This document shows, piece after piece, positions 1 to 5,112 of a stretch of DNA of 5,112 nucleotides. The notes beneath the pieces are model-generated. The model saw only the letters and a program-made list of their open reading frames with translations. It made no database searches and was not told where the DNA came from. Origin of the DNA: Flavobacteriales bacterium UBA7519 (lineage in GTDB: Bacteria > Bacteroidota > Bacteroidia > Flavobacteriales > Weeksellaceae); assembly GCA_002476905.1 (NCBI GenBank), contig DLND01000071.1:7785-12896 (forward strand), read 5' to 3'. Position 1 is the stretch's first letter. Every line of letters starts with the position of its first letter. The position numbers and the translations under genes are program-made.

Positions 1-1167
1 CAATTCACCCTTGGCAGCATTGTCATAAAATCTGTTGTTGGTACTCGATACAAATGTACCACCATTTGGAAGTGTTGGGACTGATATAGAACCAGCTCCA
101 AAGACTTTTGTTTGTAAATCTTCTCTTTTGATACTGTTATTGGTGTAGGAAGCATTCGCCTTCAATTCCCATTCTTTATTTTTGAAAGGACTTGTTAATA
201 AGTTCGCAGAAAAGAAGTGAACATTATTCAACAGGTATCTTTTTTCAGGGACATCTGGTACGCTTGCAGTTTCTATATTAGTCCAGGATTTTTGACCAGC
301 TTGCGATCTTCTTCCTTCCCAACGGCTTCCAAAACTTAACAGATTGCCTTCTTTTTCTACACTTTCTCCATTGTTATTAGCTTTGTAATTAATAACCCAT
401 TGGTTTTTTTGTCCAAAGAACATCGGGGTTAATTTCACATTCCAAAGTAATGGACTGAAACCTGTACCAATCTCTCCACGACCTGTCATCGTCACCGATT
501 TTTTTAGTTTGATGTTAAGAGCTGCTTGTTCAGAAGGAACTTTGTCGCGCAAAATGCTTACTGGCTGATGGTTTTCCAAGACTTCTACCTTAGAGACAGC
601 ATCTTTTGGTAACGAGTTATTAATGGTTCCATAGCCACCTTCCATCAAATCTTTTCCGTTCACATAGAATTTGTTGATTGCTTCGCCTTGATAAAGTACA
701 GTTCCATCCTTGTTAACTTCGATTCCAGGGATTTTTTTCAGAACATCGGCTAGCGTACGGTCATTTTTATTTTCGAATGATTTCAGATCATAGGAAATAG
801 TGTCACCTTTCTTGGTGATTAATTTTGTTTTCAGTCGCACTTCCTGAATTTCTGTTGCTTGAGAATCCATAGAAAAATTGATTTTCTGATCTTCATTTTT
901 GATGGATTGTGTAACCGGTCTTTGATTGAATGCTTTGATTTTCAGGTCAAGATTGCTTTCGGACGAATTGAACGTCACTTTATATTCCCCTTTCGAGTTA
1001 GAAATCCCGTAGGCAAGAATTGCATTTTTGCCGGGTTCTTCAATCGTTACACTTGCACTGGCTAGTGGTTTTCCGTCGCCATCGTTGATGATCCCACTTA
1101 TAGTCTTTTGACCGAAAACAGCAACGGTAGACATCAGCATCATAAAAACTAATAGAATTTTCTTCAT
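1..1167 (-). CDS. TonB-dependent-receptor-like outer-membrane protein, N-terminal part (3' end outside window)
   Basis: The frame is open without a stop from ATG at 1167 down to base 1 (389 residues), so the C-terminus lies beyond the left edge. Residues 1-20 look like a Sec signal peptide: MKK, a hydrophobic stretch, then AVFG before Gln20. Residues about 22-105 resemble the carboxypeptidase-like regulatory beta-sandwich (SGIINDGDGKPLASASV). Residues about 115-222 look like a TonB-receptor plug, with TLADVLKKIPGIEVNKDG at 138-155, INKFYVNGKDL at 164-174 and VSKVEVLENHQP at 191-202. From about 225, alternating strands ending in aromatic residues fit the start of an outer-membrane beta-barrel. 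Such proteins in Bacteroidota are often 700-1000 residues, so perhaps half is missing. The family imports bulky substrates across the outer membrane using TonB energy; this substrate is not identifiable, and no TonB box was recognised. Some members of this barrel family may not be transporters. It is transcribed divergently from the oxygenase gene. Confidence 0.9.
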   Translation of the reverse strand, partial: MKKILLVFMMLMSTVAVFGQKTISGIINDGDGKPLASASVTIEEPGKNAILAYGISNSKGEYKVTFNSSESNLDLKIKAFNQRPVTQSIKNEDQKINFSMDSQATEIQEVRLKTKLITKKGDTISYDLKSFENKNDRTLADVLKKIPGIEVNKDGTVLYQGEAINKFYVNGKDLMEGGYGTINNSLPKDAVSKVEVLENHQPVSILRDKVPSEQAALNIKLKKSVTMTGRGEIGTGFSPLLWNVKLTPMFFGQKNQWVINYKANNNGESVEKEGNLLSFGSRWEGRRSQAGQKSWTNIETASVPDVPEKRYLLNNVHFFSANLLTSPFKNKEWELKANASYTNNSIKREDLQTKVFGAGSISVPTLPNGGTFVSSTNNRFYDNAAKGEL

Positions 1168-1210
1168 AATTACAGATTAAATCGCTAAAATGTTAGTAAA
1201 GAAAACGAGT

Positions 1211-1225
1211 AAATTGTTACAATTT
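1211..1225. promoter_or_regulatory. 15-bp perfect dyad in the divergent intergenic region
   Basis: AAATTGT-T-ACAATTT has 7-bp arms around a single central base. It lies 44 bp upstream of the start of the leftward outer-membrane protein gene, in the right range for an operator or promoter-proximal site. The surrounding DNA is very AT-rich, so short palindromes can occur by chance. No specific regulator is suggested by the sequence. The rest of 1168-1387 holds AT-rich DNA with no gene, and I could not find a convincing leftward TAnnTTTG promoter in it. Confidence 0.25.
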
Positions 1226-1339
1226 TTTTTATTTAGATCATAAAAATTCAAAACCTTTAAAACAAAACACACGATCACACAAACTAATGATTGATATCAC
1301 TTATTTATAGTTATTAAAAATACGATTACTCTTTTTTAT

Positions 1340-1367
1340 TTTGTCAATCTAAAATTTAATAAATTTG
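1340..1367 (+). promoter_or_regulatory. Candidate Bacteroidota-type promoter for the oxygenase gene
   Basis: TTTG at 1340-1343 and an exact TAnnTTTG (TAAATTTG) at 1360-1367 match the -33 and -7 elements known for the Bacteroidota primary sigma factor. The spacer is 16 bases, slightly shorter than the usual 17-23. Transcription would begin around 1374, giving a leader of only about 14 bases before ATG at 1388, with no Shine-Dalgarno sequence, as is common in this phylum. The match to the -7 element is good; the spacer and the AT-rich background lower confidence. Confidence 0.45.
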
Positions 1368-1387
1368 CCACTTAATATTACATTAAC

Positions 1388-2272
1388 ATGGGAATCATTC
1401 TAAAACCAATTGATATTGTAGATGATATTACCAAAGAAGAGTTCTTTGAAAAATATCTGAAGCCGCGCAAACCTGTTGTTATAAAAAATATGGCGAGGAA
1501 GTGGCCGGCTTATCAGAAATGGACGATGGATTATATGAAGCAAGCCGTAGGTGATGTAGAGGTTCCTTTGTACGACAGTTCTAAAGCGGATCCGGCTGCG
1601 CCCATTAATGCGTCTGCTGCGAAAATGAAATTTGCAGATTATATTGACCTTATCGAAAAAGAACCGACAGATCTCAGAATATTTTTGTTCGATCCGATAA
1701 AGCAGGCTCCAAAATTACTGGACGACTATATTTTCCCAAAAGATCTGATGGGCGGTTTTCTGGATAAATATCCGAATATGTTCTTCGGAGGAAAAGGTTC
1801 GGTGACATTCCTTCATTACGATATTGATATGGCGCATATTTTCCATACGCATTTCAATGGCAGAAAGCATATTTTGCTTTTCGATTATAAATGGAAAGAT
1901 AGGCTTTATCAGATTCCTTATGCTACCTATGCTTTGGAAGATTATGATATAGAAAATCCTGATTTTACAAAGTTTCCAGCATTGGATGGTGTGGAAGGAA
2001 TTGAGTGTTACCTAGAGCACGGCGACACTTTATTTATGCCGACTGGCTGGTGGCACTGGATGAAATATCTGGACGGCAGTTTCTCCATTTCTCTCAGAGC
2101 CTGGGACAAAAGCTGGGCAGTAAAAGCTCACTCGCTTTGGAATCTGACTGTACAGAGAAATTTTGACAATTTTATGAAACGAAATTTCAAAGCAAAATAT
2201 ATGACCTGGAAAGAGAAGAAAGCAGTGGAAAGAGCCAACTATGCTTTGAAGCGTGGACTTCCGAAAAGATAG
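1388..2272 (+). CDS. Cupin_8/JmjC-like Fe(II)/2-oxoglutarate-dependent oxygenase
   Basis: The 294-residue protein has the layout of cupin-like JmjC oxygenases. An N-terminal segment with KPVVIKNMARKWPAYQKWT (28-46) matches the typical 'P-hvhrg...wpa..kWt' opening of the family. The metal site is visible as THxD-like FLHYDID with His143 and Asp145, and the distal His223 in GDTLFMPTGWWHWM (212-225). Lys160 in NGRKHILLF is the likely 2-oxoglutarate contact, comparable in position to the lysine of factor-inhibiting-HIF. These residues suggest an active enzyme, in the cytoplasm since there is no signal peptide. Family members hydroxylate proteins, RNA or small molecules; the substrate here is not predictable. 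ATG at 1388 follows a good promoter candidate. The gene ends with a basic, helical tail (about 262-294). It is a single gene, 116 bp from the restriction-modification pair and with no evident link to it. Confidence 0.88.
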   Translation: MGIILKPIDIVDDITKEEFFEKYLKPRKPVVIKNMARKWPAYQKWTMDYMKQAVGDVEVPLYDSSKADPAAPINASAAKMKFADYIDLIEKEPTDLRIFLFDPIKQAPKLLDDYIFPKDLMGGFLDKYPNMFFGGKGSVTFLHYDIDMAHIFHTHFNGRKHILLFDYKWKDRLYQIPYATYALEDYDIENPDFTKFPALDGVEGIECYLEHGDTLFMPTGWWHWMKYLDGSFSISLRAWDKSWAVKAHSLWNLTVQRNFDNFMKRNFKAKYMTWKEKKAVERANYALKRGLPKR

Positions 2273-2335
2273 ATTTTACTTAAAATTTAGACCATTTCTT
2301 TGGAGGCGTTTTTTTTGATTACTGAATTCAATTAG

Positions 2336-2365
2336 ACCTAGCAAAAATGTACATTCTAGTTAGGT
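2336..2365. promoter_or_regulatory. 30-bp imperfect palindrome upstream of the methyltransferase gene, candidate operator
   Basis: Outer arms ACCTA (2336-2340) and TAGGT (2361-2365) and the perfect 10-bp core palindrome AATGTACATT (2346-2355) share exactly the same centre, 2350.5. Two of the five intervening base pairs also match (2342/2359 and 2344/2357). The element ends 23 bases before the methyltransferase ATG. No T-run follows, so it does not look like an intrinsic terminator of the oxygenase gene. Restriction-modification genes are often controlled by symmetric operators, but no controller gene is visible here and the methyltransferase has only 24 residues before motif I, too few for the regulatory helix-turn-helix extension found in some C5 methyltransferases. 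The regulator, if any, is unknown. Confidence 0.45.
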
Positions 2366-2375
2366 GAAAATTTTA

Positions 2376-2385
2376 GTAAATTTAC
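2376..2385. promoter_or_regulatory. 10-bp palindrome directly before the methyltransferase start
   Basis: GTAAATTTAC is a perfect palindrome ending three bases before ATG at 2389. Its centre (2380.5) is exactly 30 bp from the centre of the larger upstream palindrome, about three helical turns. It overlaps TAAATTTA, a one-mismatch version of the TAnnTTTG -7 element, which would put the transcription start at about the ATG and make the mRNA nearly leaderless. No matching -33 element was found, so both promoter and operator readings are tentative. Confidence 0.28.
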
Positions 2386-2388
2386 CAA

Positions 2389-3420
2389 ATGGAATATTGG
2401 AAAGAGATAAATAACAAACTAAAACCTTGGATTGACACCGACTTAAACAAGACGGTTGTTGACCTATTTGCTGGTTGTGGTGGCTTGTCTCTTGGTTTTG
2501 AAGCGAATGGATTTAAAACTATTGGCTATGAAATGGACGAAAATGCATCAAAAACTTATAACAAAAATCTTTTAGGAGAATGTATCACAGGAAAATTAAC
2601 ACCTGAATCTAGTTATCCTAAAGCAGATATTGTGATTGGAGGGCCGCCTTGCCAACCTTTTAGTGTTGGAGGAAAACAACTTGGACTAAAAGATTCAAGA
2701 GATGGATTTCCTATTTTTCTATCAGCAATTCGTCAACTAAATCCCGAAGTTTTTATGTTTGAAAACGTTCGAGGAATGTTGTACAAAAATAAATGGTATC
2801 TAAAAGAAGTCATTGATGAACTTGAAAGTTTAGGTTATTACATAGATTACGCACTTTTGAATGCTGTTAATTTTGAAGTTCCACAAAATAGGGAGCGAGT
2901 AATAGTAATTGGTTCCAAACAGAAAATCAAATTACCAAACCCAATTAATAAAAAAGTGACAGCAGGAGATGCTTTAGGAAAATTAGCATTTGAATTCAAC
3001 GAAGATTCTAAATTTTTCACAGAATCTATGGACAGATACGTTGCTAATTATGAGAAAGCTTCAAAATGTGTTAATCCAAGAGATTTGTATTTAGACAGAC
3101 CTGCTCGAACTTTGACTTGTAGAAATCTTGCAGGAGCTACGGGAGATATGCACAGAGTGCGACTGAACGATGGAAGACGCAGAAGAATAACAGTCCGTGA
3201 AGCTGCAAGACTTCAAAGTTTTCCAGATTGGTATGAATTTGAAGGAACTGAAACAAATCAATACAATCAAATCGGAAATGCGGTTGCTCCAAACTTTGCA
3301 TTTCATTTAGCTAAAAGCATAAAAGCTCATCTTATAGGGAAATCTAAAGAAGATTATCCTGTAATTGAATTTGAGCAACTTAAATTATTCGAGAATGAAG
3401 CAATATATCAGTTCAGATAG
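2389..3420 (+). CDS. Type II DNA (cytosine-5-)-methyltransferase
   Basis: The 343-residue enzyme transfers a methyl group from S-adenosylmethionine to C5 of a cytosine in a specific site, protecting host DNA from the partner nuclease. The standard motifs occur in order: I, DLFAGCGGLS (25-34), binding AdoMet; IV, GGPPCQPFS (84-92) with nucleophile Cys88; VI, ENV (125-127); VIII, VPQNRERV (164-171); IX, RPARTLTC (238-245); then ITVREAARLQSFPD (267-280) and X, QIGNAVAPNF (294-303). All catalytic residues are present, so it should be active. Only about 66 residues separate motifs VIII and IX, where the target-recognition region normally lies; the specificity cannot be read. The in-frame region upstream is closed by TGA at 2365-2367, and the ATG sits 24 residues before motif I, supporting this start. 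No Shine-Dalgarno sequence is seen. The 3' end overlaps the endonuclease gene, suggesting a single operon. A solitary Dcm-type enzyme is unlikely given that neighbour. Confidence 0.95.
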   Translation: MEYWKEINNKLKPWIDTDLNKTVVDLFAGCGGLSLGFEANGFKTIGYEMDENASKTYNKNLLGECITGKLTPESSYPKADIVIGGPPCQPFSVGGKQLGLKDSRDGFPIFLSAIRQLNPEVFMFENVRGMLYKNKWYLKEVIDELESLGYYIDYALLNAVNFEVPQNRERVIVIGSKQKIKLPNPINKKVTAGDALGKLAFEFNEDSKFFTESMDRYVANYEKASKCVNPRDLYLDRPARTLTCRNLAGATGDMHRVRLNDGRRRRITVREAARLQSFPDWYEFEGTETNQYNQIGNAVAPNFAFHLAKSIKAHLIGKSKEDYPVIEFEQLKLFENEAIYQFR

Positions 3421-4408
3421 CTCAAAAACATTTAGTGAAAAGCCGAAAGCTATTCAAGAACTAATCAATATAGCATTATATATTCTCGACACTTTCGGAA
3501 TTCCTATTGAAGGAACACCCCGAAGATTAGAGAGAATGGCGATTGCATTTTTGGCAAGTGGAGATATTAAATCGCTTAAAGACCTTTCTAAAGCCAAAGA
3601 TTTGAATAGTGGATTTGCTCTTAAAACAAGAGACATCATAAACTATGTGAATGAACACTTTAATGAAAATATAAGTTCAGGTTCGTACGATGACATTAGA
3701 AGAAAAGATTTAAAACTTTTGACAATTGCCGAAGTTGTTTTACAATCAAGTCCAAATTCTGCTACAAACGACTCAACTCGTGGATACTCTATTAATCCGA
3801 CATATGCGGAATTGATAAGAAATTTCGGGAAGAAAGATTGGGAGAAATCAGTTAAAGATAAACTGAAAAACATCGAACCTTTAAGCCAAAAACTAAAACG
3901 AGATAGGCAAATTTTAAAAGTTGAAGTTACACTTCCGTCAGGCGGACAATTGAACTTTTCGGCAGGAGAACACAACGATTTACAAAAAGCTATTATTGAA
4001 GATTTTCTTCCAAGATATGGTTTCGGAGCAGAAGTTTTGTATGTTGGAGATACGGCAGACAAATATTTATATCTAGAAAAGGAGAAGTTGGAAAAACTTA
4101 ATTTCTTTGAAATTTCTCACGAAGAATTGCCCGATGTTATTGCTTATTCCAAGAAAAAGAACTGGCTATATTTGATAGAAGCCGTTCATTCATCGGGGCC
4201 GATTTCCGAAATTCGACTTTTGCAACTTCAGAAGCTAACCAAAAATTGTAAAGCAGAAATAGTTTATGTCACAGCATTTTTGAACCGACCAAAATTTAGA
4301 CAATTTATAGCTGACATTGCCTGGGAAACCGAAGTTTGGATAGCAGATAATCCTGACCATTTGGTACACTTCAACGGAGATAAATTTTTGGGACCTTACA
4401 AAAAATAA
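3395..4408 (+). CDS. BsuBI/PstI-family type II restriction endonuclease
   Basis: The 337-residue protein is the nuclease partner of the preceding methyltransferase. Residues about 17-60 (KAIQELINIALYILDTFGIP onward) match the helical N-terminal domain of BsuBI/PstI enzymes. The C-terminal domain, about 180-335, carries the family landmarks: GEHNDLQKAIIEDFLPR (191-207), VLYVGDT (214-220), LPDVIAY (245-251), IEAVHSSGPIS (261-271), AFLNRPKF (294-301), WETEVWIADNPDHLVHFNGD (310-329) and a FLGPY end. Asp247 and Glu262 probably are the acidic metal ligands of a PD-(D/E)xK-like core; the usual lysine position reads Val264, so the core is a variant, as I recall for this family. I chose ATG at 3395, which overlaps the methyltransferase by 26 bases and leaves the conserved N-terminus intact. 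A TTG at 3365 in the same frame would add 10 residues. Overlap fits translational coupling, with methyltransferase made first. The DNA is AT-rich like its partner. Recognition site unknown; PstI's CTGCAG should not be assumed. Confidence 0.92.
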   Translation: MKQYISSDSSKTFSEKPKAIQELINIALYILDTFGIPIEGTPRRLERMAIAFLASGDIKSLKDLSKAKDLNSGFALKTRDIINYVNEHFNENISSGSYDDIRRKDLKLLTIAEVVLQSSPNSATNDSTRGYSINPTYAELIRNFGKKDWEKSVKDKLKNIEPLSQKLKRDRQILKVEVTLPSGGQLNFSAGEHNDLQKAIIEDFLPRYGFGAEVLYVGDTADKYLYLEKEKLEKLNFFEISHEELPDVIAYSKKKNWLYLIEAVHSSGPISEIRLLQLQKLTKNCKAEIVYVTAFLNRPKFRQFIADIAWETEVWIADNPDHLVHFNGDKFLGPYKK

Positions 4409-4436
4409 AAACAATTAGAAGTATGGGTATTCACAA

Positions 4437-4468
4437 AAAAATGCAGCTAAAAACTTAGCTGCATTTTT
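4437..4468. terminator. Bidirectional intrinsic terminator between the restriction gene and gdhA
   Basis: A perfect 14-bp stem (4437-4450 with 4455-4468) surrounds the four-base loop AAAC. The stem core is ATGCAGCTAA/TTAGCTGCAT. On the plus strand it runs into T5-A-T4 (4464-4473); on the minus strand the stem ends in seven consecutive T (opposite 4435-4441). It lies 28 bases after the endonuclease stop and 18 bases after the gdhA stop on the other strand, so it should stop both convergent transcripts. Confidence 0.9.
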
Positions 4469-4486
4469 ATTTTAATTGAAAAGGAA

Positions 4487-5112
4487 TTAAACCACGCCTT
4501 GCGCCAGCATTGCTTCAGCCACTTTTACGAAGCCTGCAATATTAGCACCTTTTACATAGTTCACATAGCCGTTTTCTTCTTTTCCGTAATCTCTACAAGC
4601 TTTGTGAATACCTATCATAATCTCTTTAAGTCTTGCATCAACTTCTTCAGAAGTCCAGTTTAGTCTGATGGAGTTTTGTGTCATTTCCAATCCGGAAGTT
4701 GCAACACCACCAGCGTTAGATGCTTTTCCTGGTGAGAACAACACTTTATTGTCCAAGAAGTAATTGATCGCATCCAGCGTAGAAGGCATATTTGCAGCTT
4801 CTGTTACACAGACACAACCGTTGGCAACCAGTTTTTTGGCATCTTCCAAATCAAGTTCATTCTGAGTCGCACAAGGGAAAGCAACATCACACTTCACTTC
4901 CCAAGGGCGTTTCCCTGCGTGGAATTCTGCCGATGGATATTTAGTTACATAATCTTCCGCTCTGTTATTTCCTGTAGCTCTAAGTTCTAATAGATACTCA
5001 ATTTTTTCTCCGGAGATTCCGTCTTTGTCATAGATGTAACCATCAGGACCAGAGATGGTTAATATTTTCCCACCCAGCTCTGTGAATTTTTTTACAACAC
5101 CCCAAGCTACGT
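4487..5112 (-). CDS. gdhA: NADP-type glutamate dehydrogenase, C-terminal part (5' end outside window)
   Basis: The frame is open from the right edge to TAA at 4487-4489, giving 207 complete residues of an enzyme that is about 447 residues long in E. coli. It interconverts 2-oxoglutarate plus ammonium and glutamate with a nicotinamide cofactor, in the cytoplasm, and is a main route of ammonium assimilation. Visible landmarks, numbered from the first full codon in the window: VAWGVVKKFTELG (1-13), which follows the nucleotide-binding glycine loop just outside the window; TISGPDGYIYD (18-28); CDVAFPCATQNEL (74-86); TEAANMP (103-109); SNAGGVATSGLEMTQN (131-146); and NYVKGANIAGFVKVAEAML (184-202). 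The pattern is that of the hexameric, NADP-preferring class, though cofactor choice cannot be proved without the missing loop. The GTG at 4897 is an internal valine, not a start. Its composition is richer in G+C than the restriction genes, consistent with a resident gene. Confidence 0.95.
   Translation of the reverse strand, partial: VAWGVVKKFTELGGKILTISGPDGYIYDKDGISGEKIEYLLELRATGNNRAEDYVTKYPSAEFHAGKRPWEVKCDVAFPCATQNELDLEDAKKLVANGCVCVTEAANMPSTLDAINYFLDNKVLFSPGKASNAGGVATSGLEMTQNSIRLNWTSEEVDARLKEIMIGIHKACRDYGKEENGYVNYVKGANIAGFVKVAEAMLAQGVV

Noticed and set aside
859..1065. Plus-strand open frame of 68 codons
   Set aside because: It is antisense to the conserved regulatory and plug regions of the outer-membrane protein gene and has no recognisable feature.
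1249..1283. Leftward TTTG/TAnnTTTG promoter for the outer-membrane protein gene (TTTG opposite 1280-1283, GGTTTTG opposite 1249-1255)
   Set aside because: The -7 candidate lacks the TA at the required spacing; other candidates near 1186-1222 also failed, so no promoter is called.
2292..2316. Possible intrinsic terminator after the oxygenase gene (CCA...TGG followed by a T8 run at 2309-2316)
   Set aside because: The stem would be only three base pairs and is separated from the T-run by five bases; not convincing. Read-through into the methyltransferase gene is therefore possible.
3091..3639. Two shorter minus-strand open frames (3091-3306 and 3454-3639)
   Set aside because: Both are opposite confidently identified coding sequence and have no domain or start signal.
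3643..4062. Minus-strand open frame of 139 codons inside the endonuclease gene
   Set aside because: It lies opposite a gene with clear family motifs, and its translation shows low-complexity Ser/Phe-rich sequence with no recognisable domain.
2389..4408. A larger defence system (CRISPR, BREX, DISARM, retron or toxin-antitoxin) around the methyltransferase
   Set aside because: Both sides of the pair are bounded by ordinary genes within the window and no further defence gene or repeat array is present.
4487..4897. gdhA read as a complete 136-residue protein starting at GTG 4897
   Set aside because: The frame stays open to the right edge and encodes further conserved glutamate dehydrogenase sequence (VAWGVVKKFTELG, ISGPDGYIYD), so the GTG is an internal valine codon.
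1..5112. Use of CTGCAG counts to infer PstI-like specificity
   Set aside because: I saw no CTGCAG in the window by eye, but only about one would be expected by chance in 5 kb, so absence says nothing about the recognition site.

Overview
The window looks like chromosomal DNA of a member of the Bacteroidota, most likely a flavobacterium of the Chryseobacterium/Elizabethkingia type. Reasons are the low G+C, the lack of Shine-Dalgarno sequences before starts, a Bacteroidota-style promoter (TTTG ... TAnnTTTG) before one gene, and a SusC-like/TonB-type outer-membrane protein with a carboxypeptidase-like regulatory domain. The genus is inference; no marker gene in the window settles it.

Layout, left to right. 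(1) Positions 1-1167, minus strand: N-terminal 389 residues of a TonB-dependent-receptor-like outer-membrane protein, cut by the left edge. (2) 1168-1387: divergent intergenic region with a candidate promoter for the rightward gene and a 15-bp dyad near the leftward gene. (3) 1388-2272, plus strand: complete cupin_8/JmjC-like Fe(II)/2-oxoglutarate oxygenase. (4) 2273-2388: short AT-rich gap with a 30-bp imperfect palindrome and a second 10-bp palindrome just before the next start. (5) 2389-4408, plus strand: a two-gene type II restriction-modification module, a DNA cytosine-C5 methyltransferase followed by an overlapping BsuBI/PstI-family restriction endonuclease. (6) 4437-4468: a strong, probably bidirectional, intrinsic terminator. 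(7) 4487-5112, minus strand: C-terminal 207 residues of NADP-type glutamate dehydrogenase (gdhA), cut by the right edge.

The flanking genes are ordinary housekeeping or envelope genes. The restriction-modification pair is the accessory element: it is visibly more AT-rich in sampled stretches, sits between two convergent genes, and is self-contained. The methyltransferase protects host DNA at the recognition site and the endonuclease cuts unprotected foreign DNA. The recognition sequence cannot be read from the proteins. No recombinase, transposase, direct repeats or tRNA attachment site is visible around it.

I found no CRISPR array, RNA gene or unfamiliar multi-gene system. The points most worth checking are the symmetric sequences in front of the methyltransferase gene, and the pairing of a C5-cytosine methyltransferase with a nuclease family whose namesakes (PstI, BsuBI) work with N6-adenine methyltransferases.
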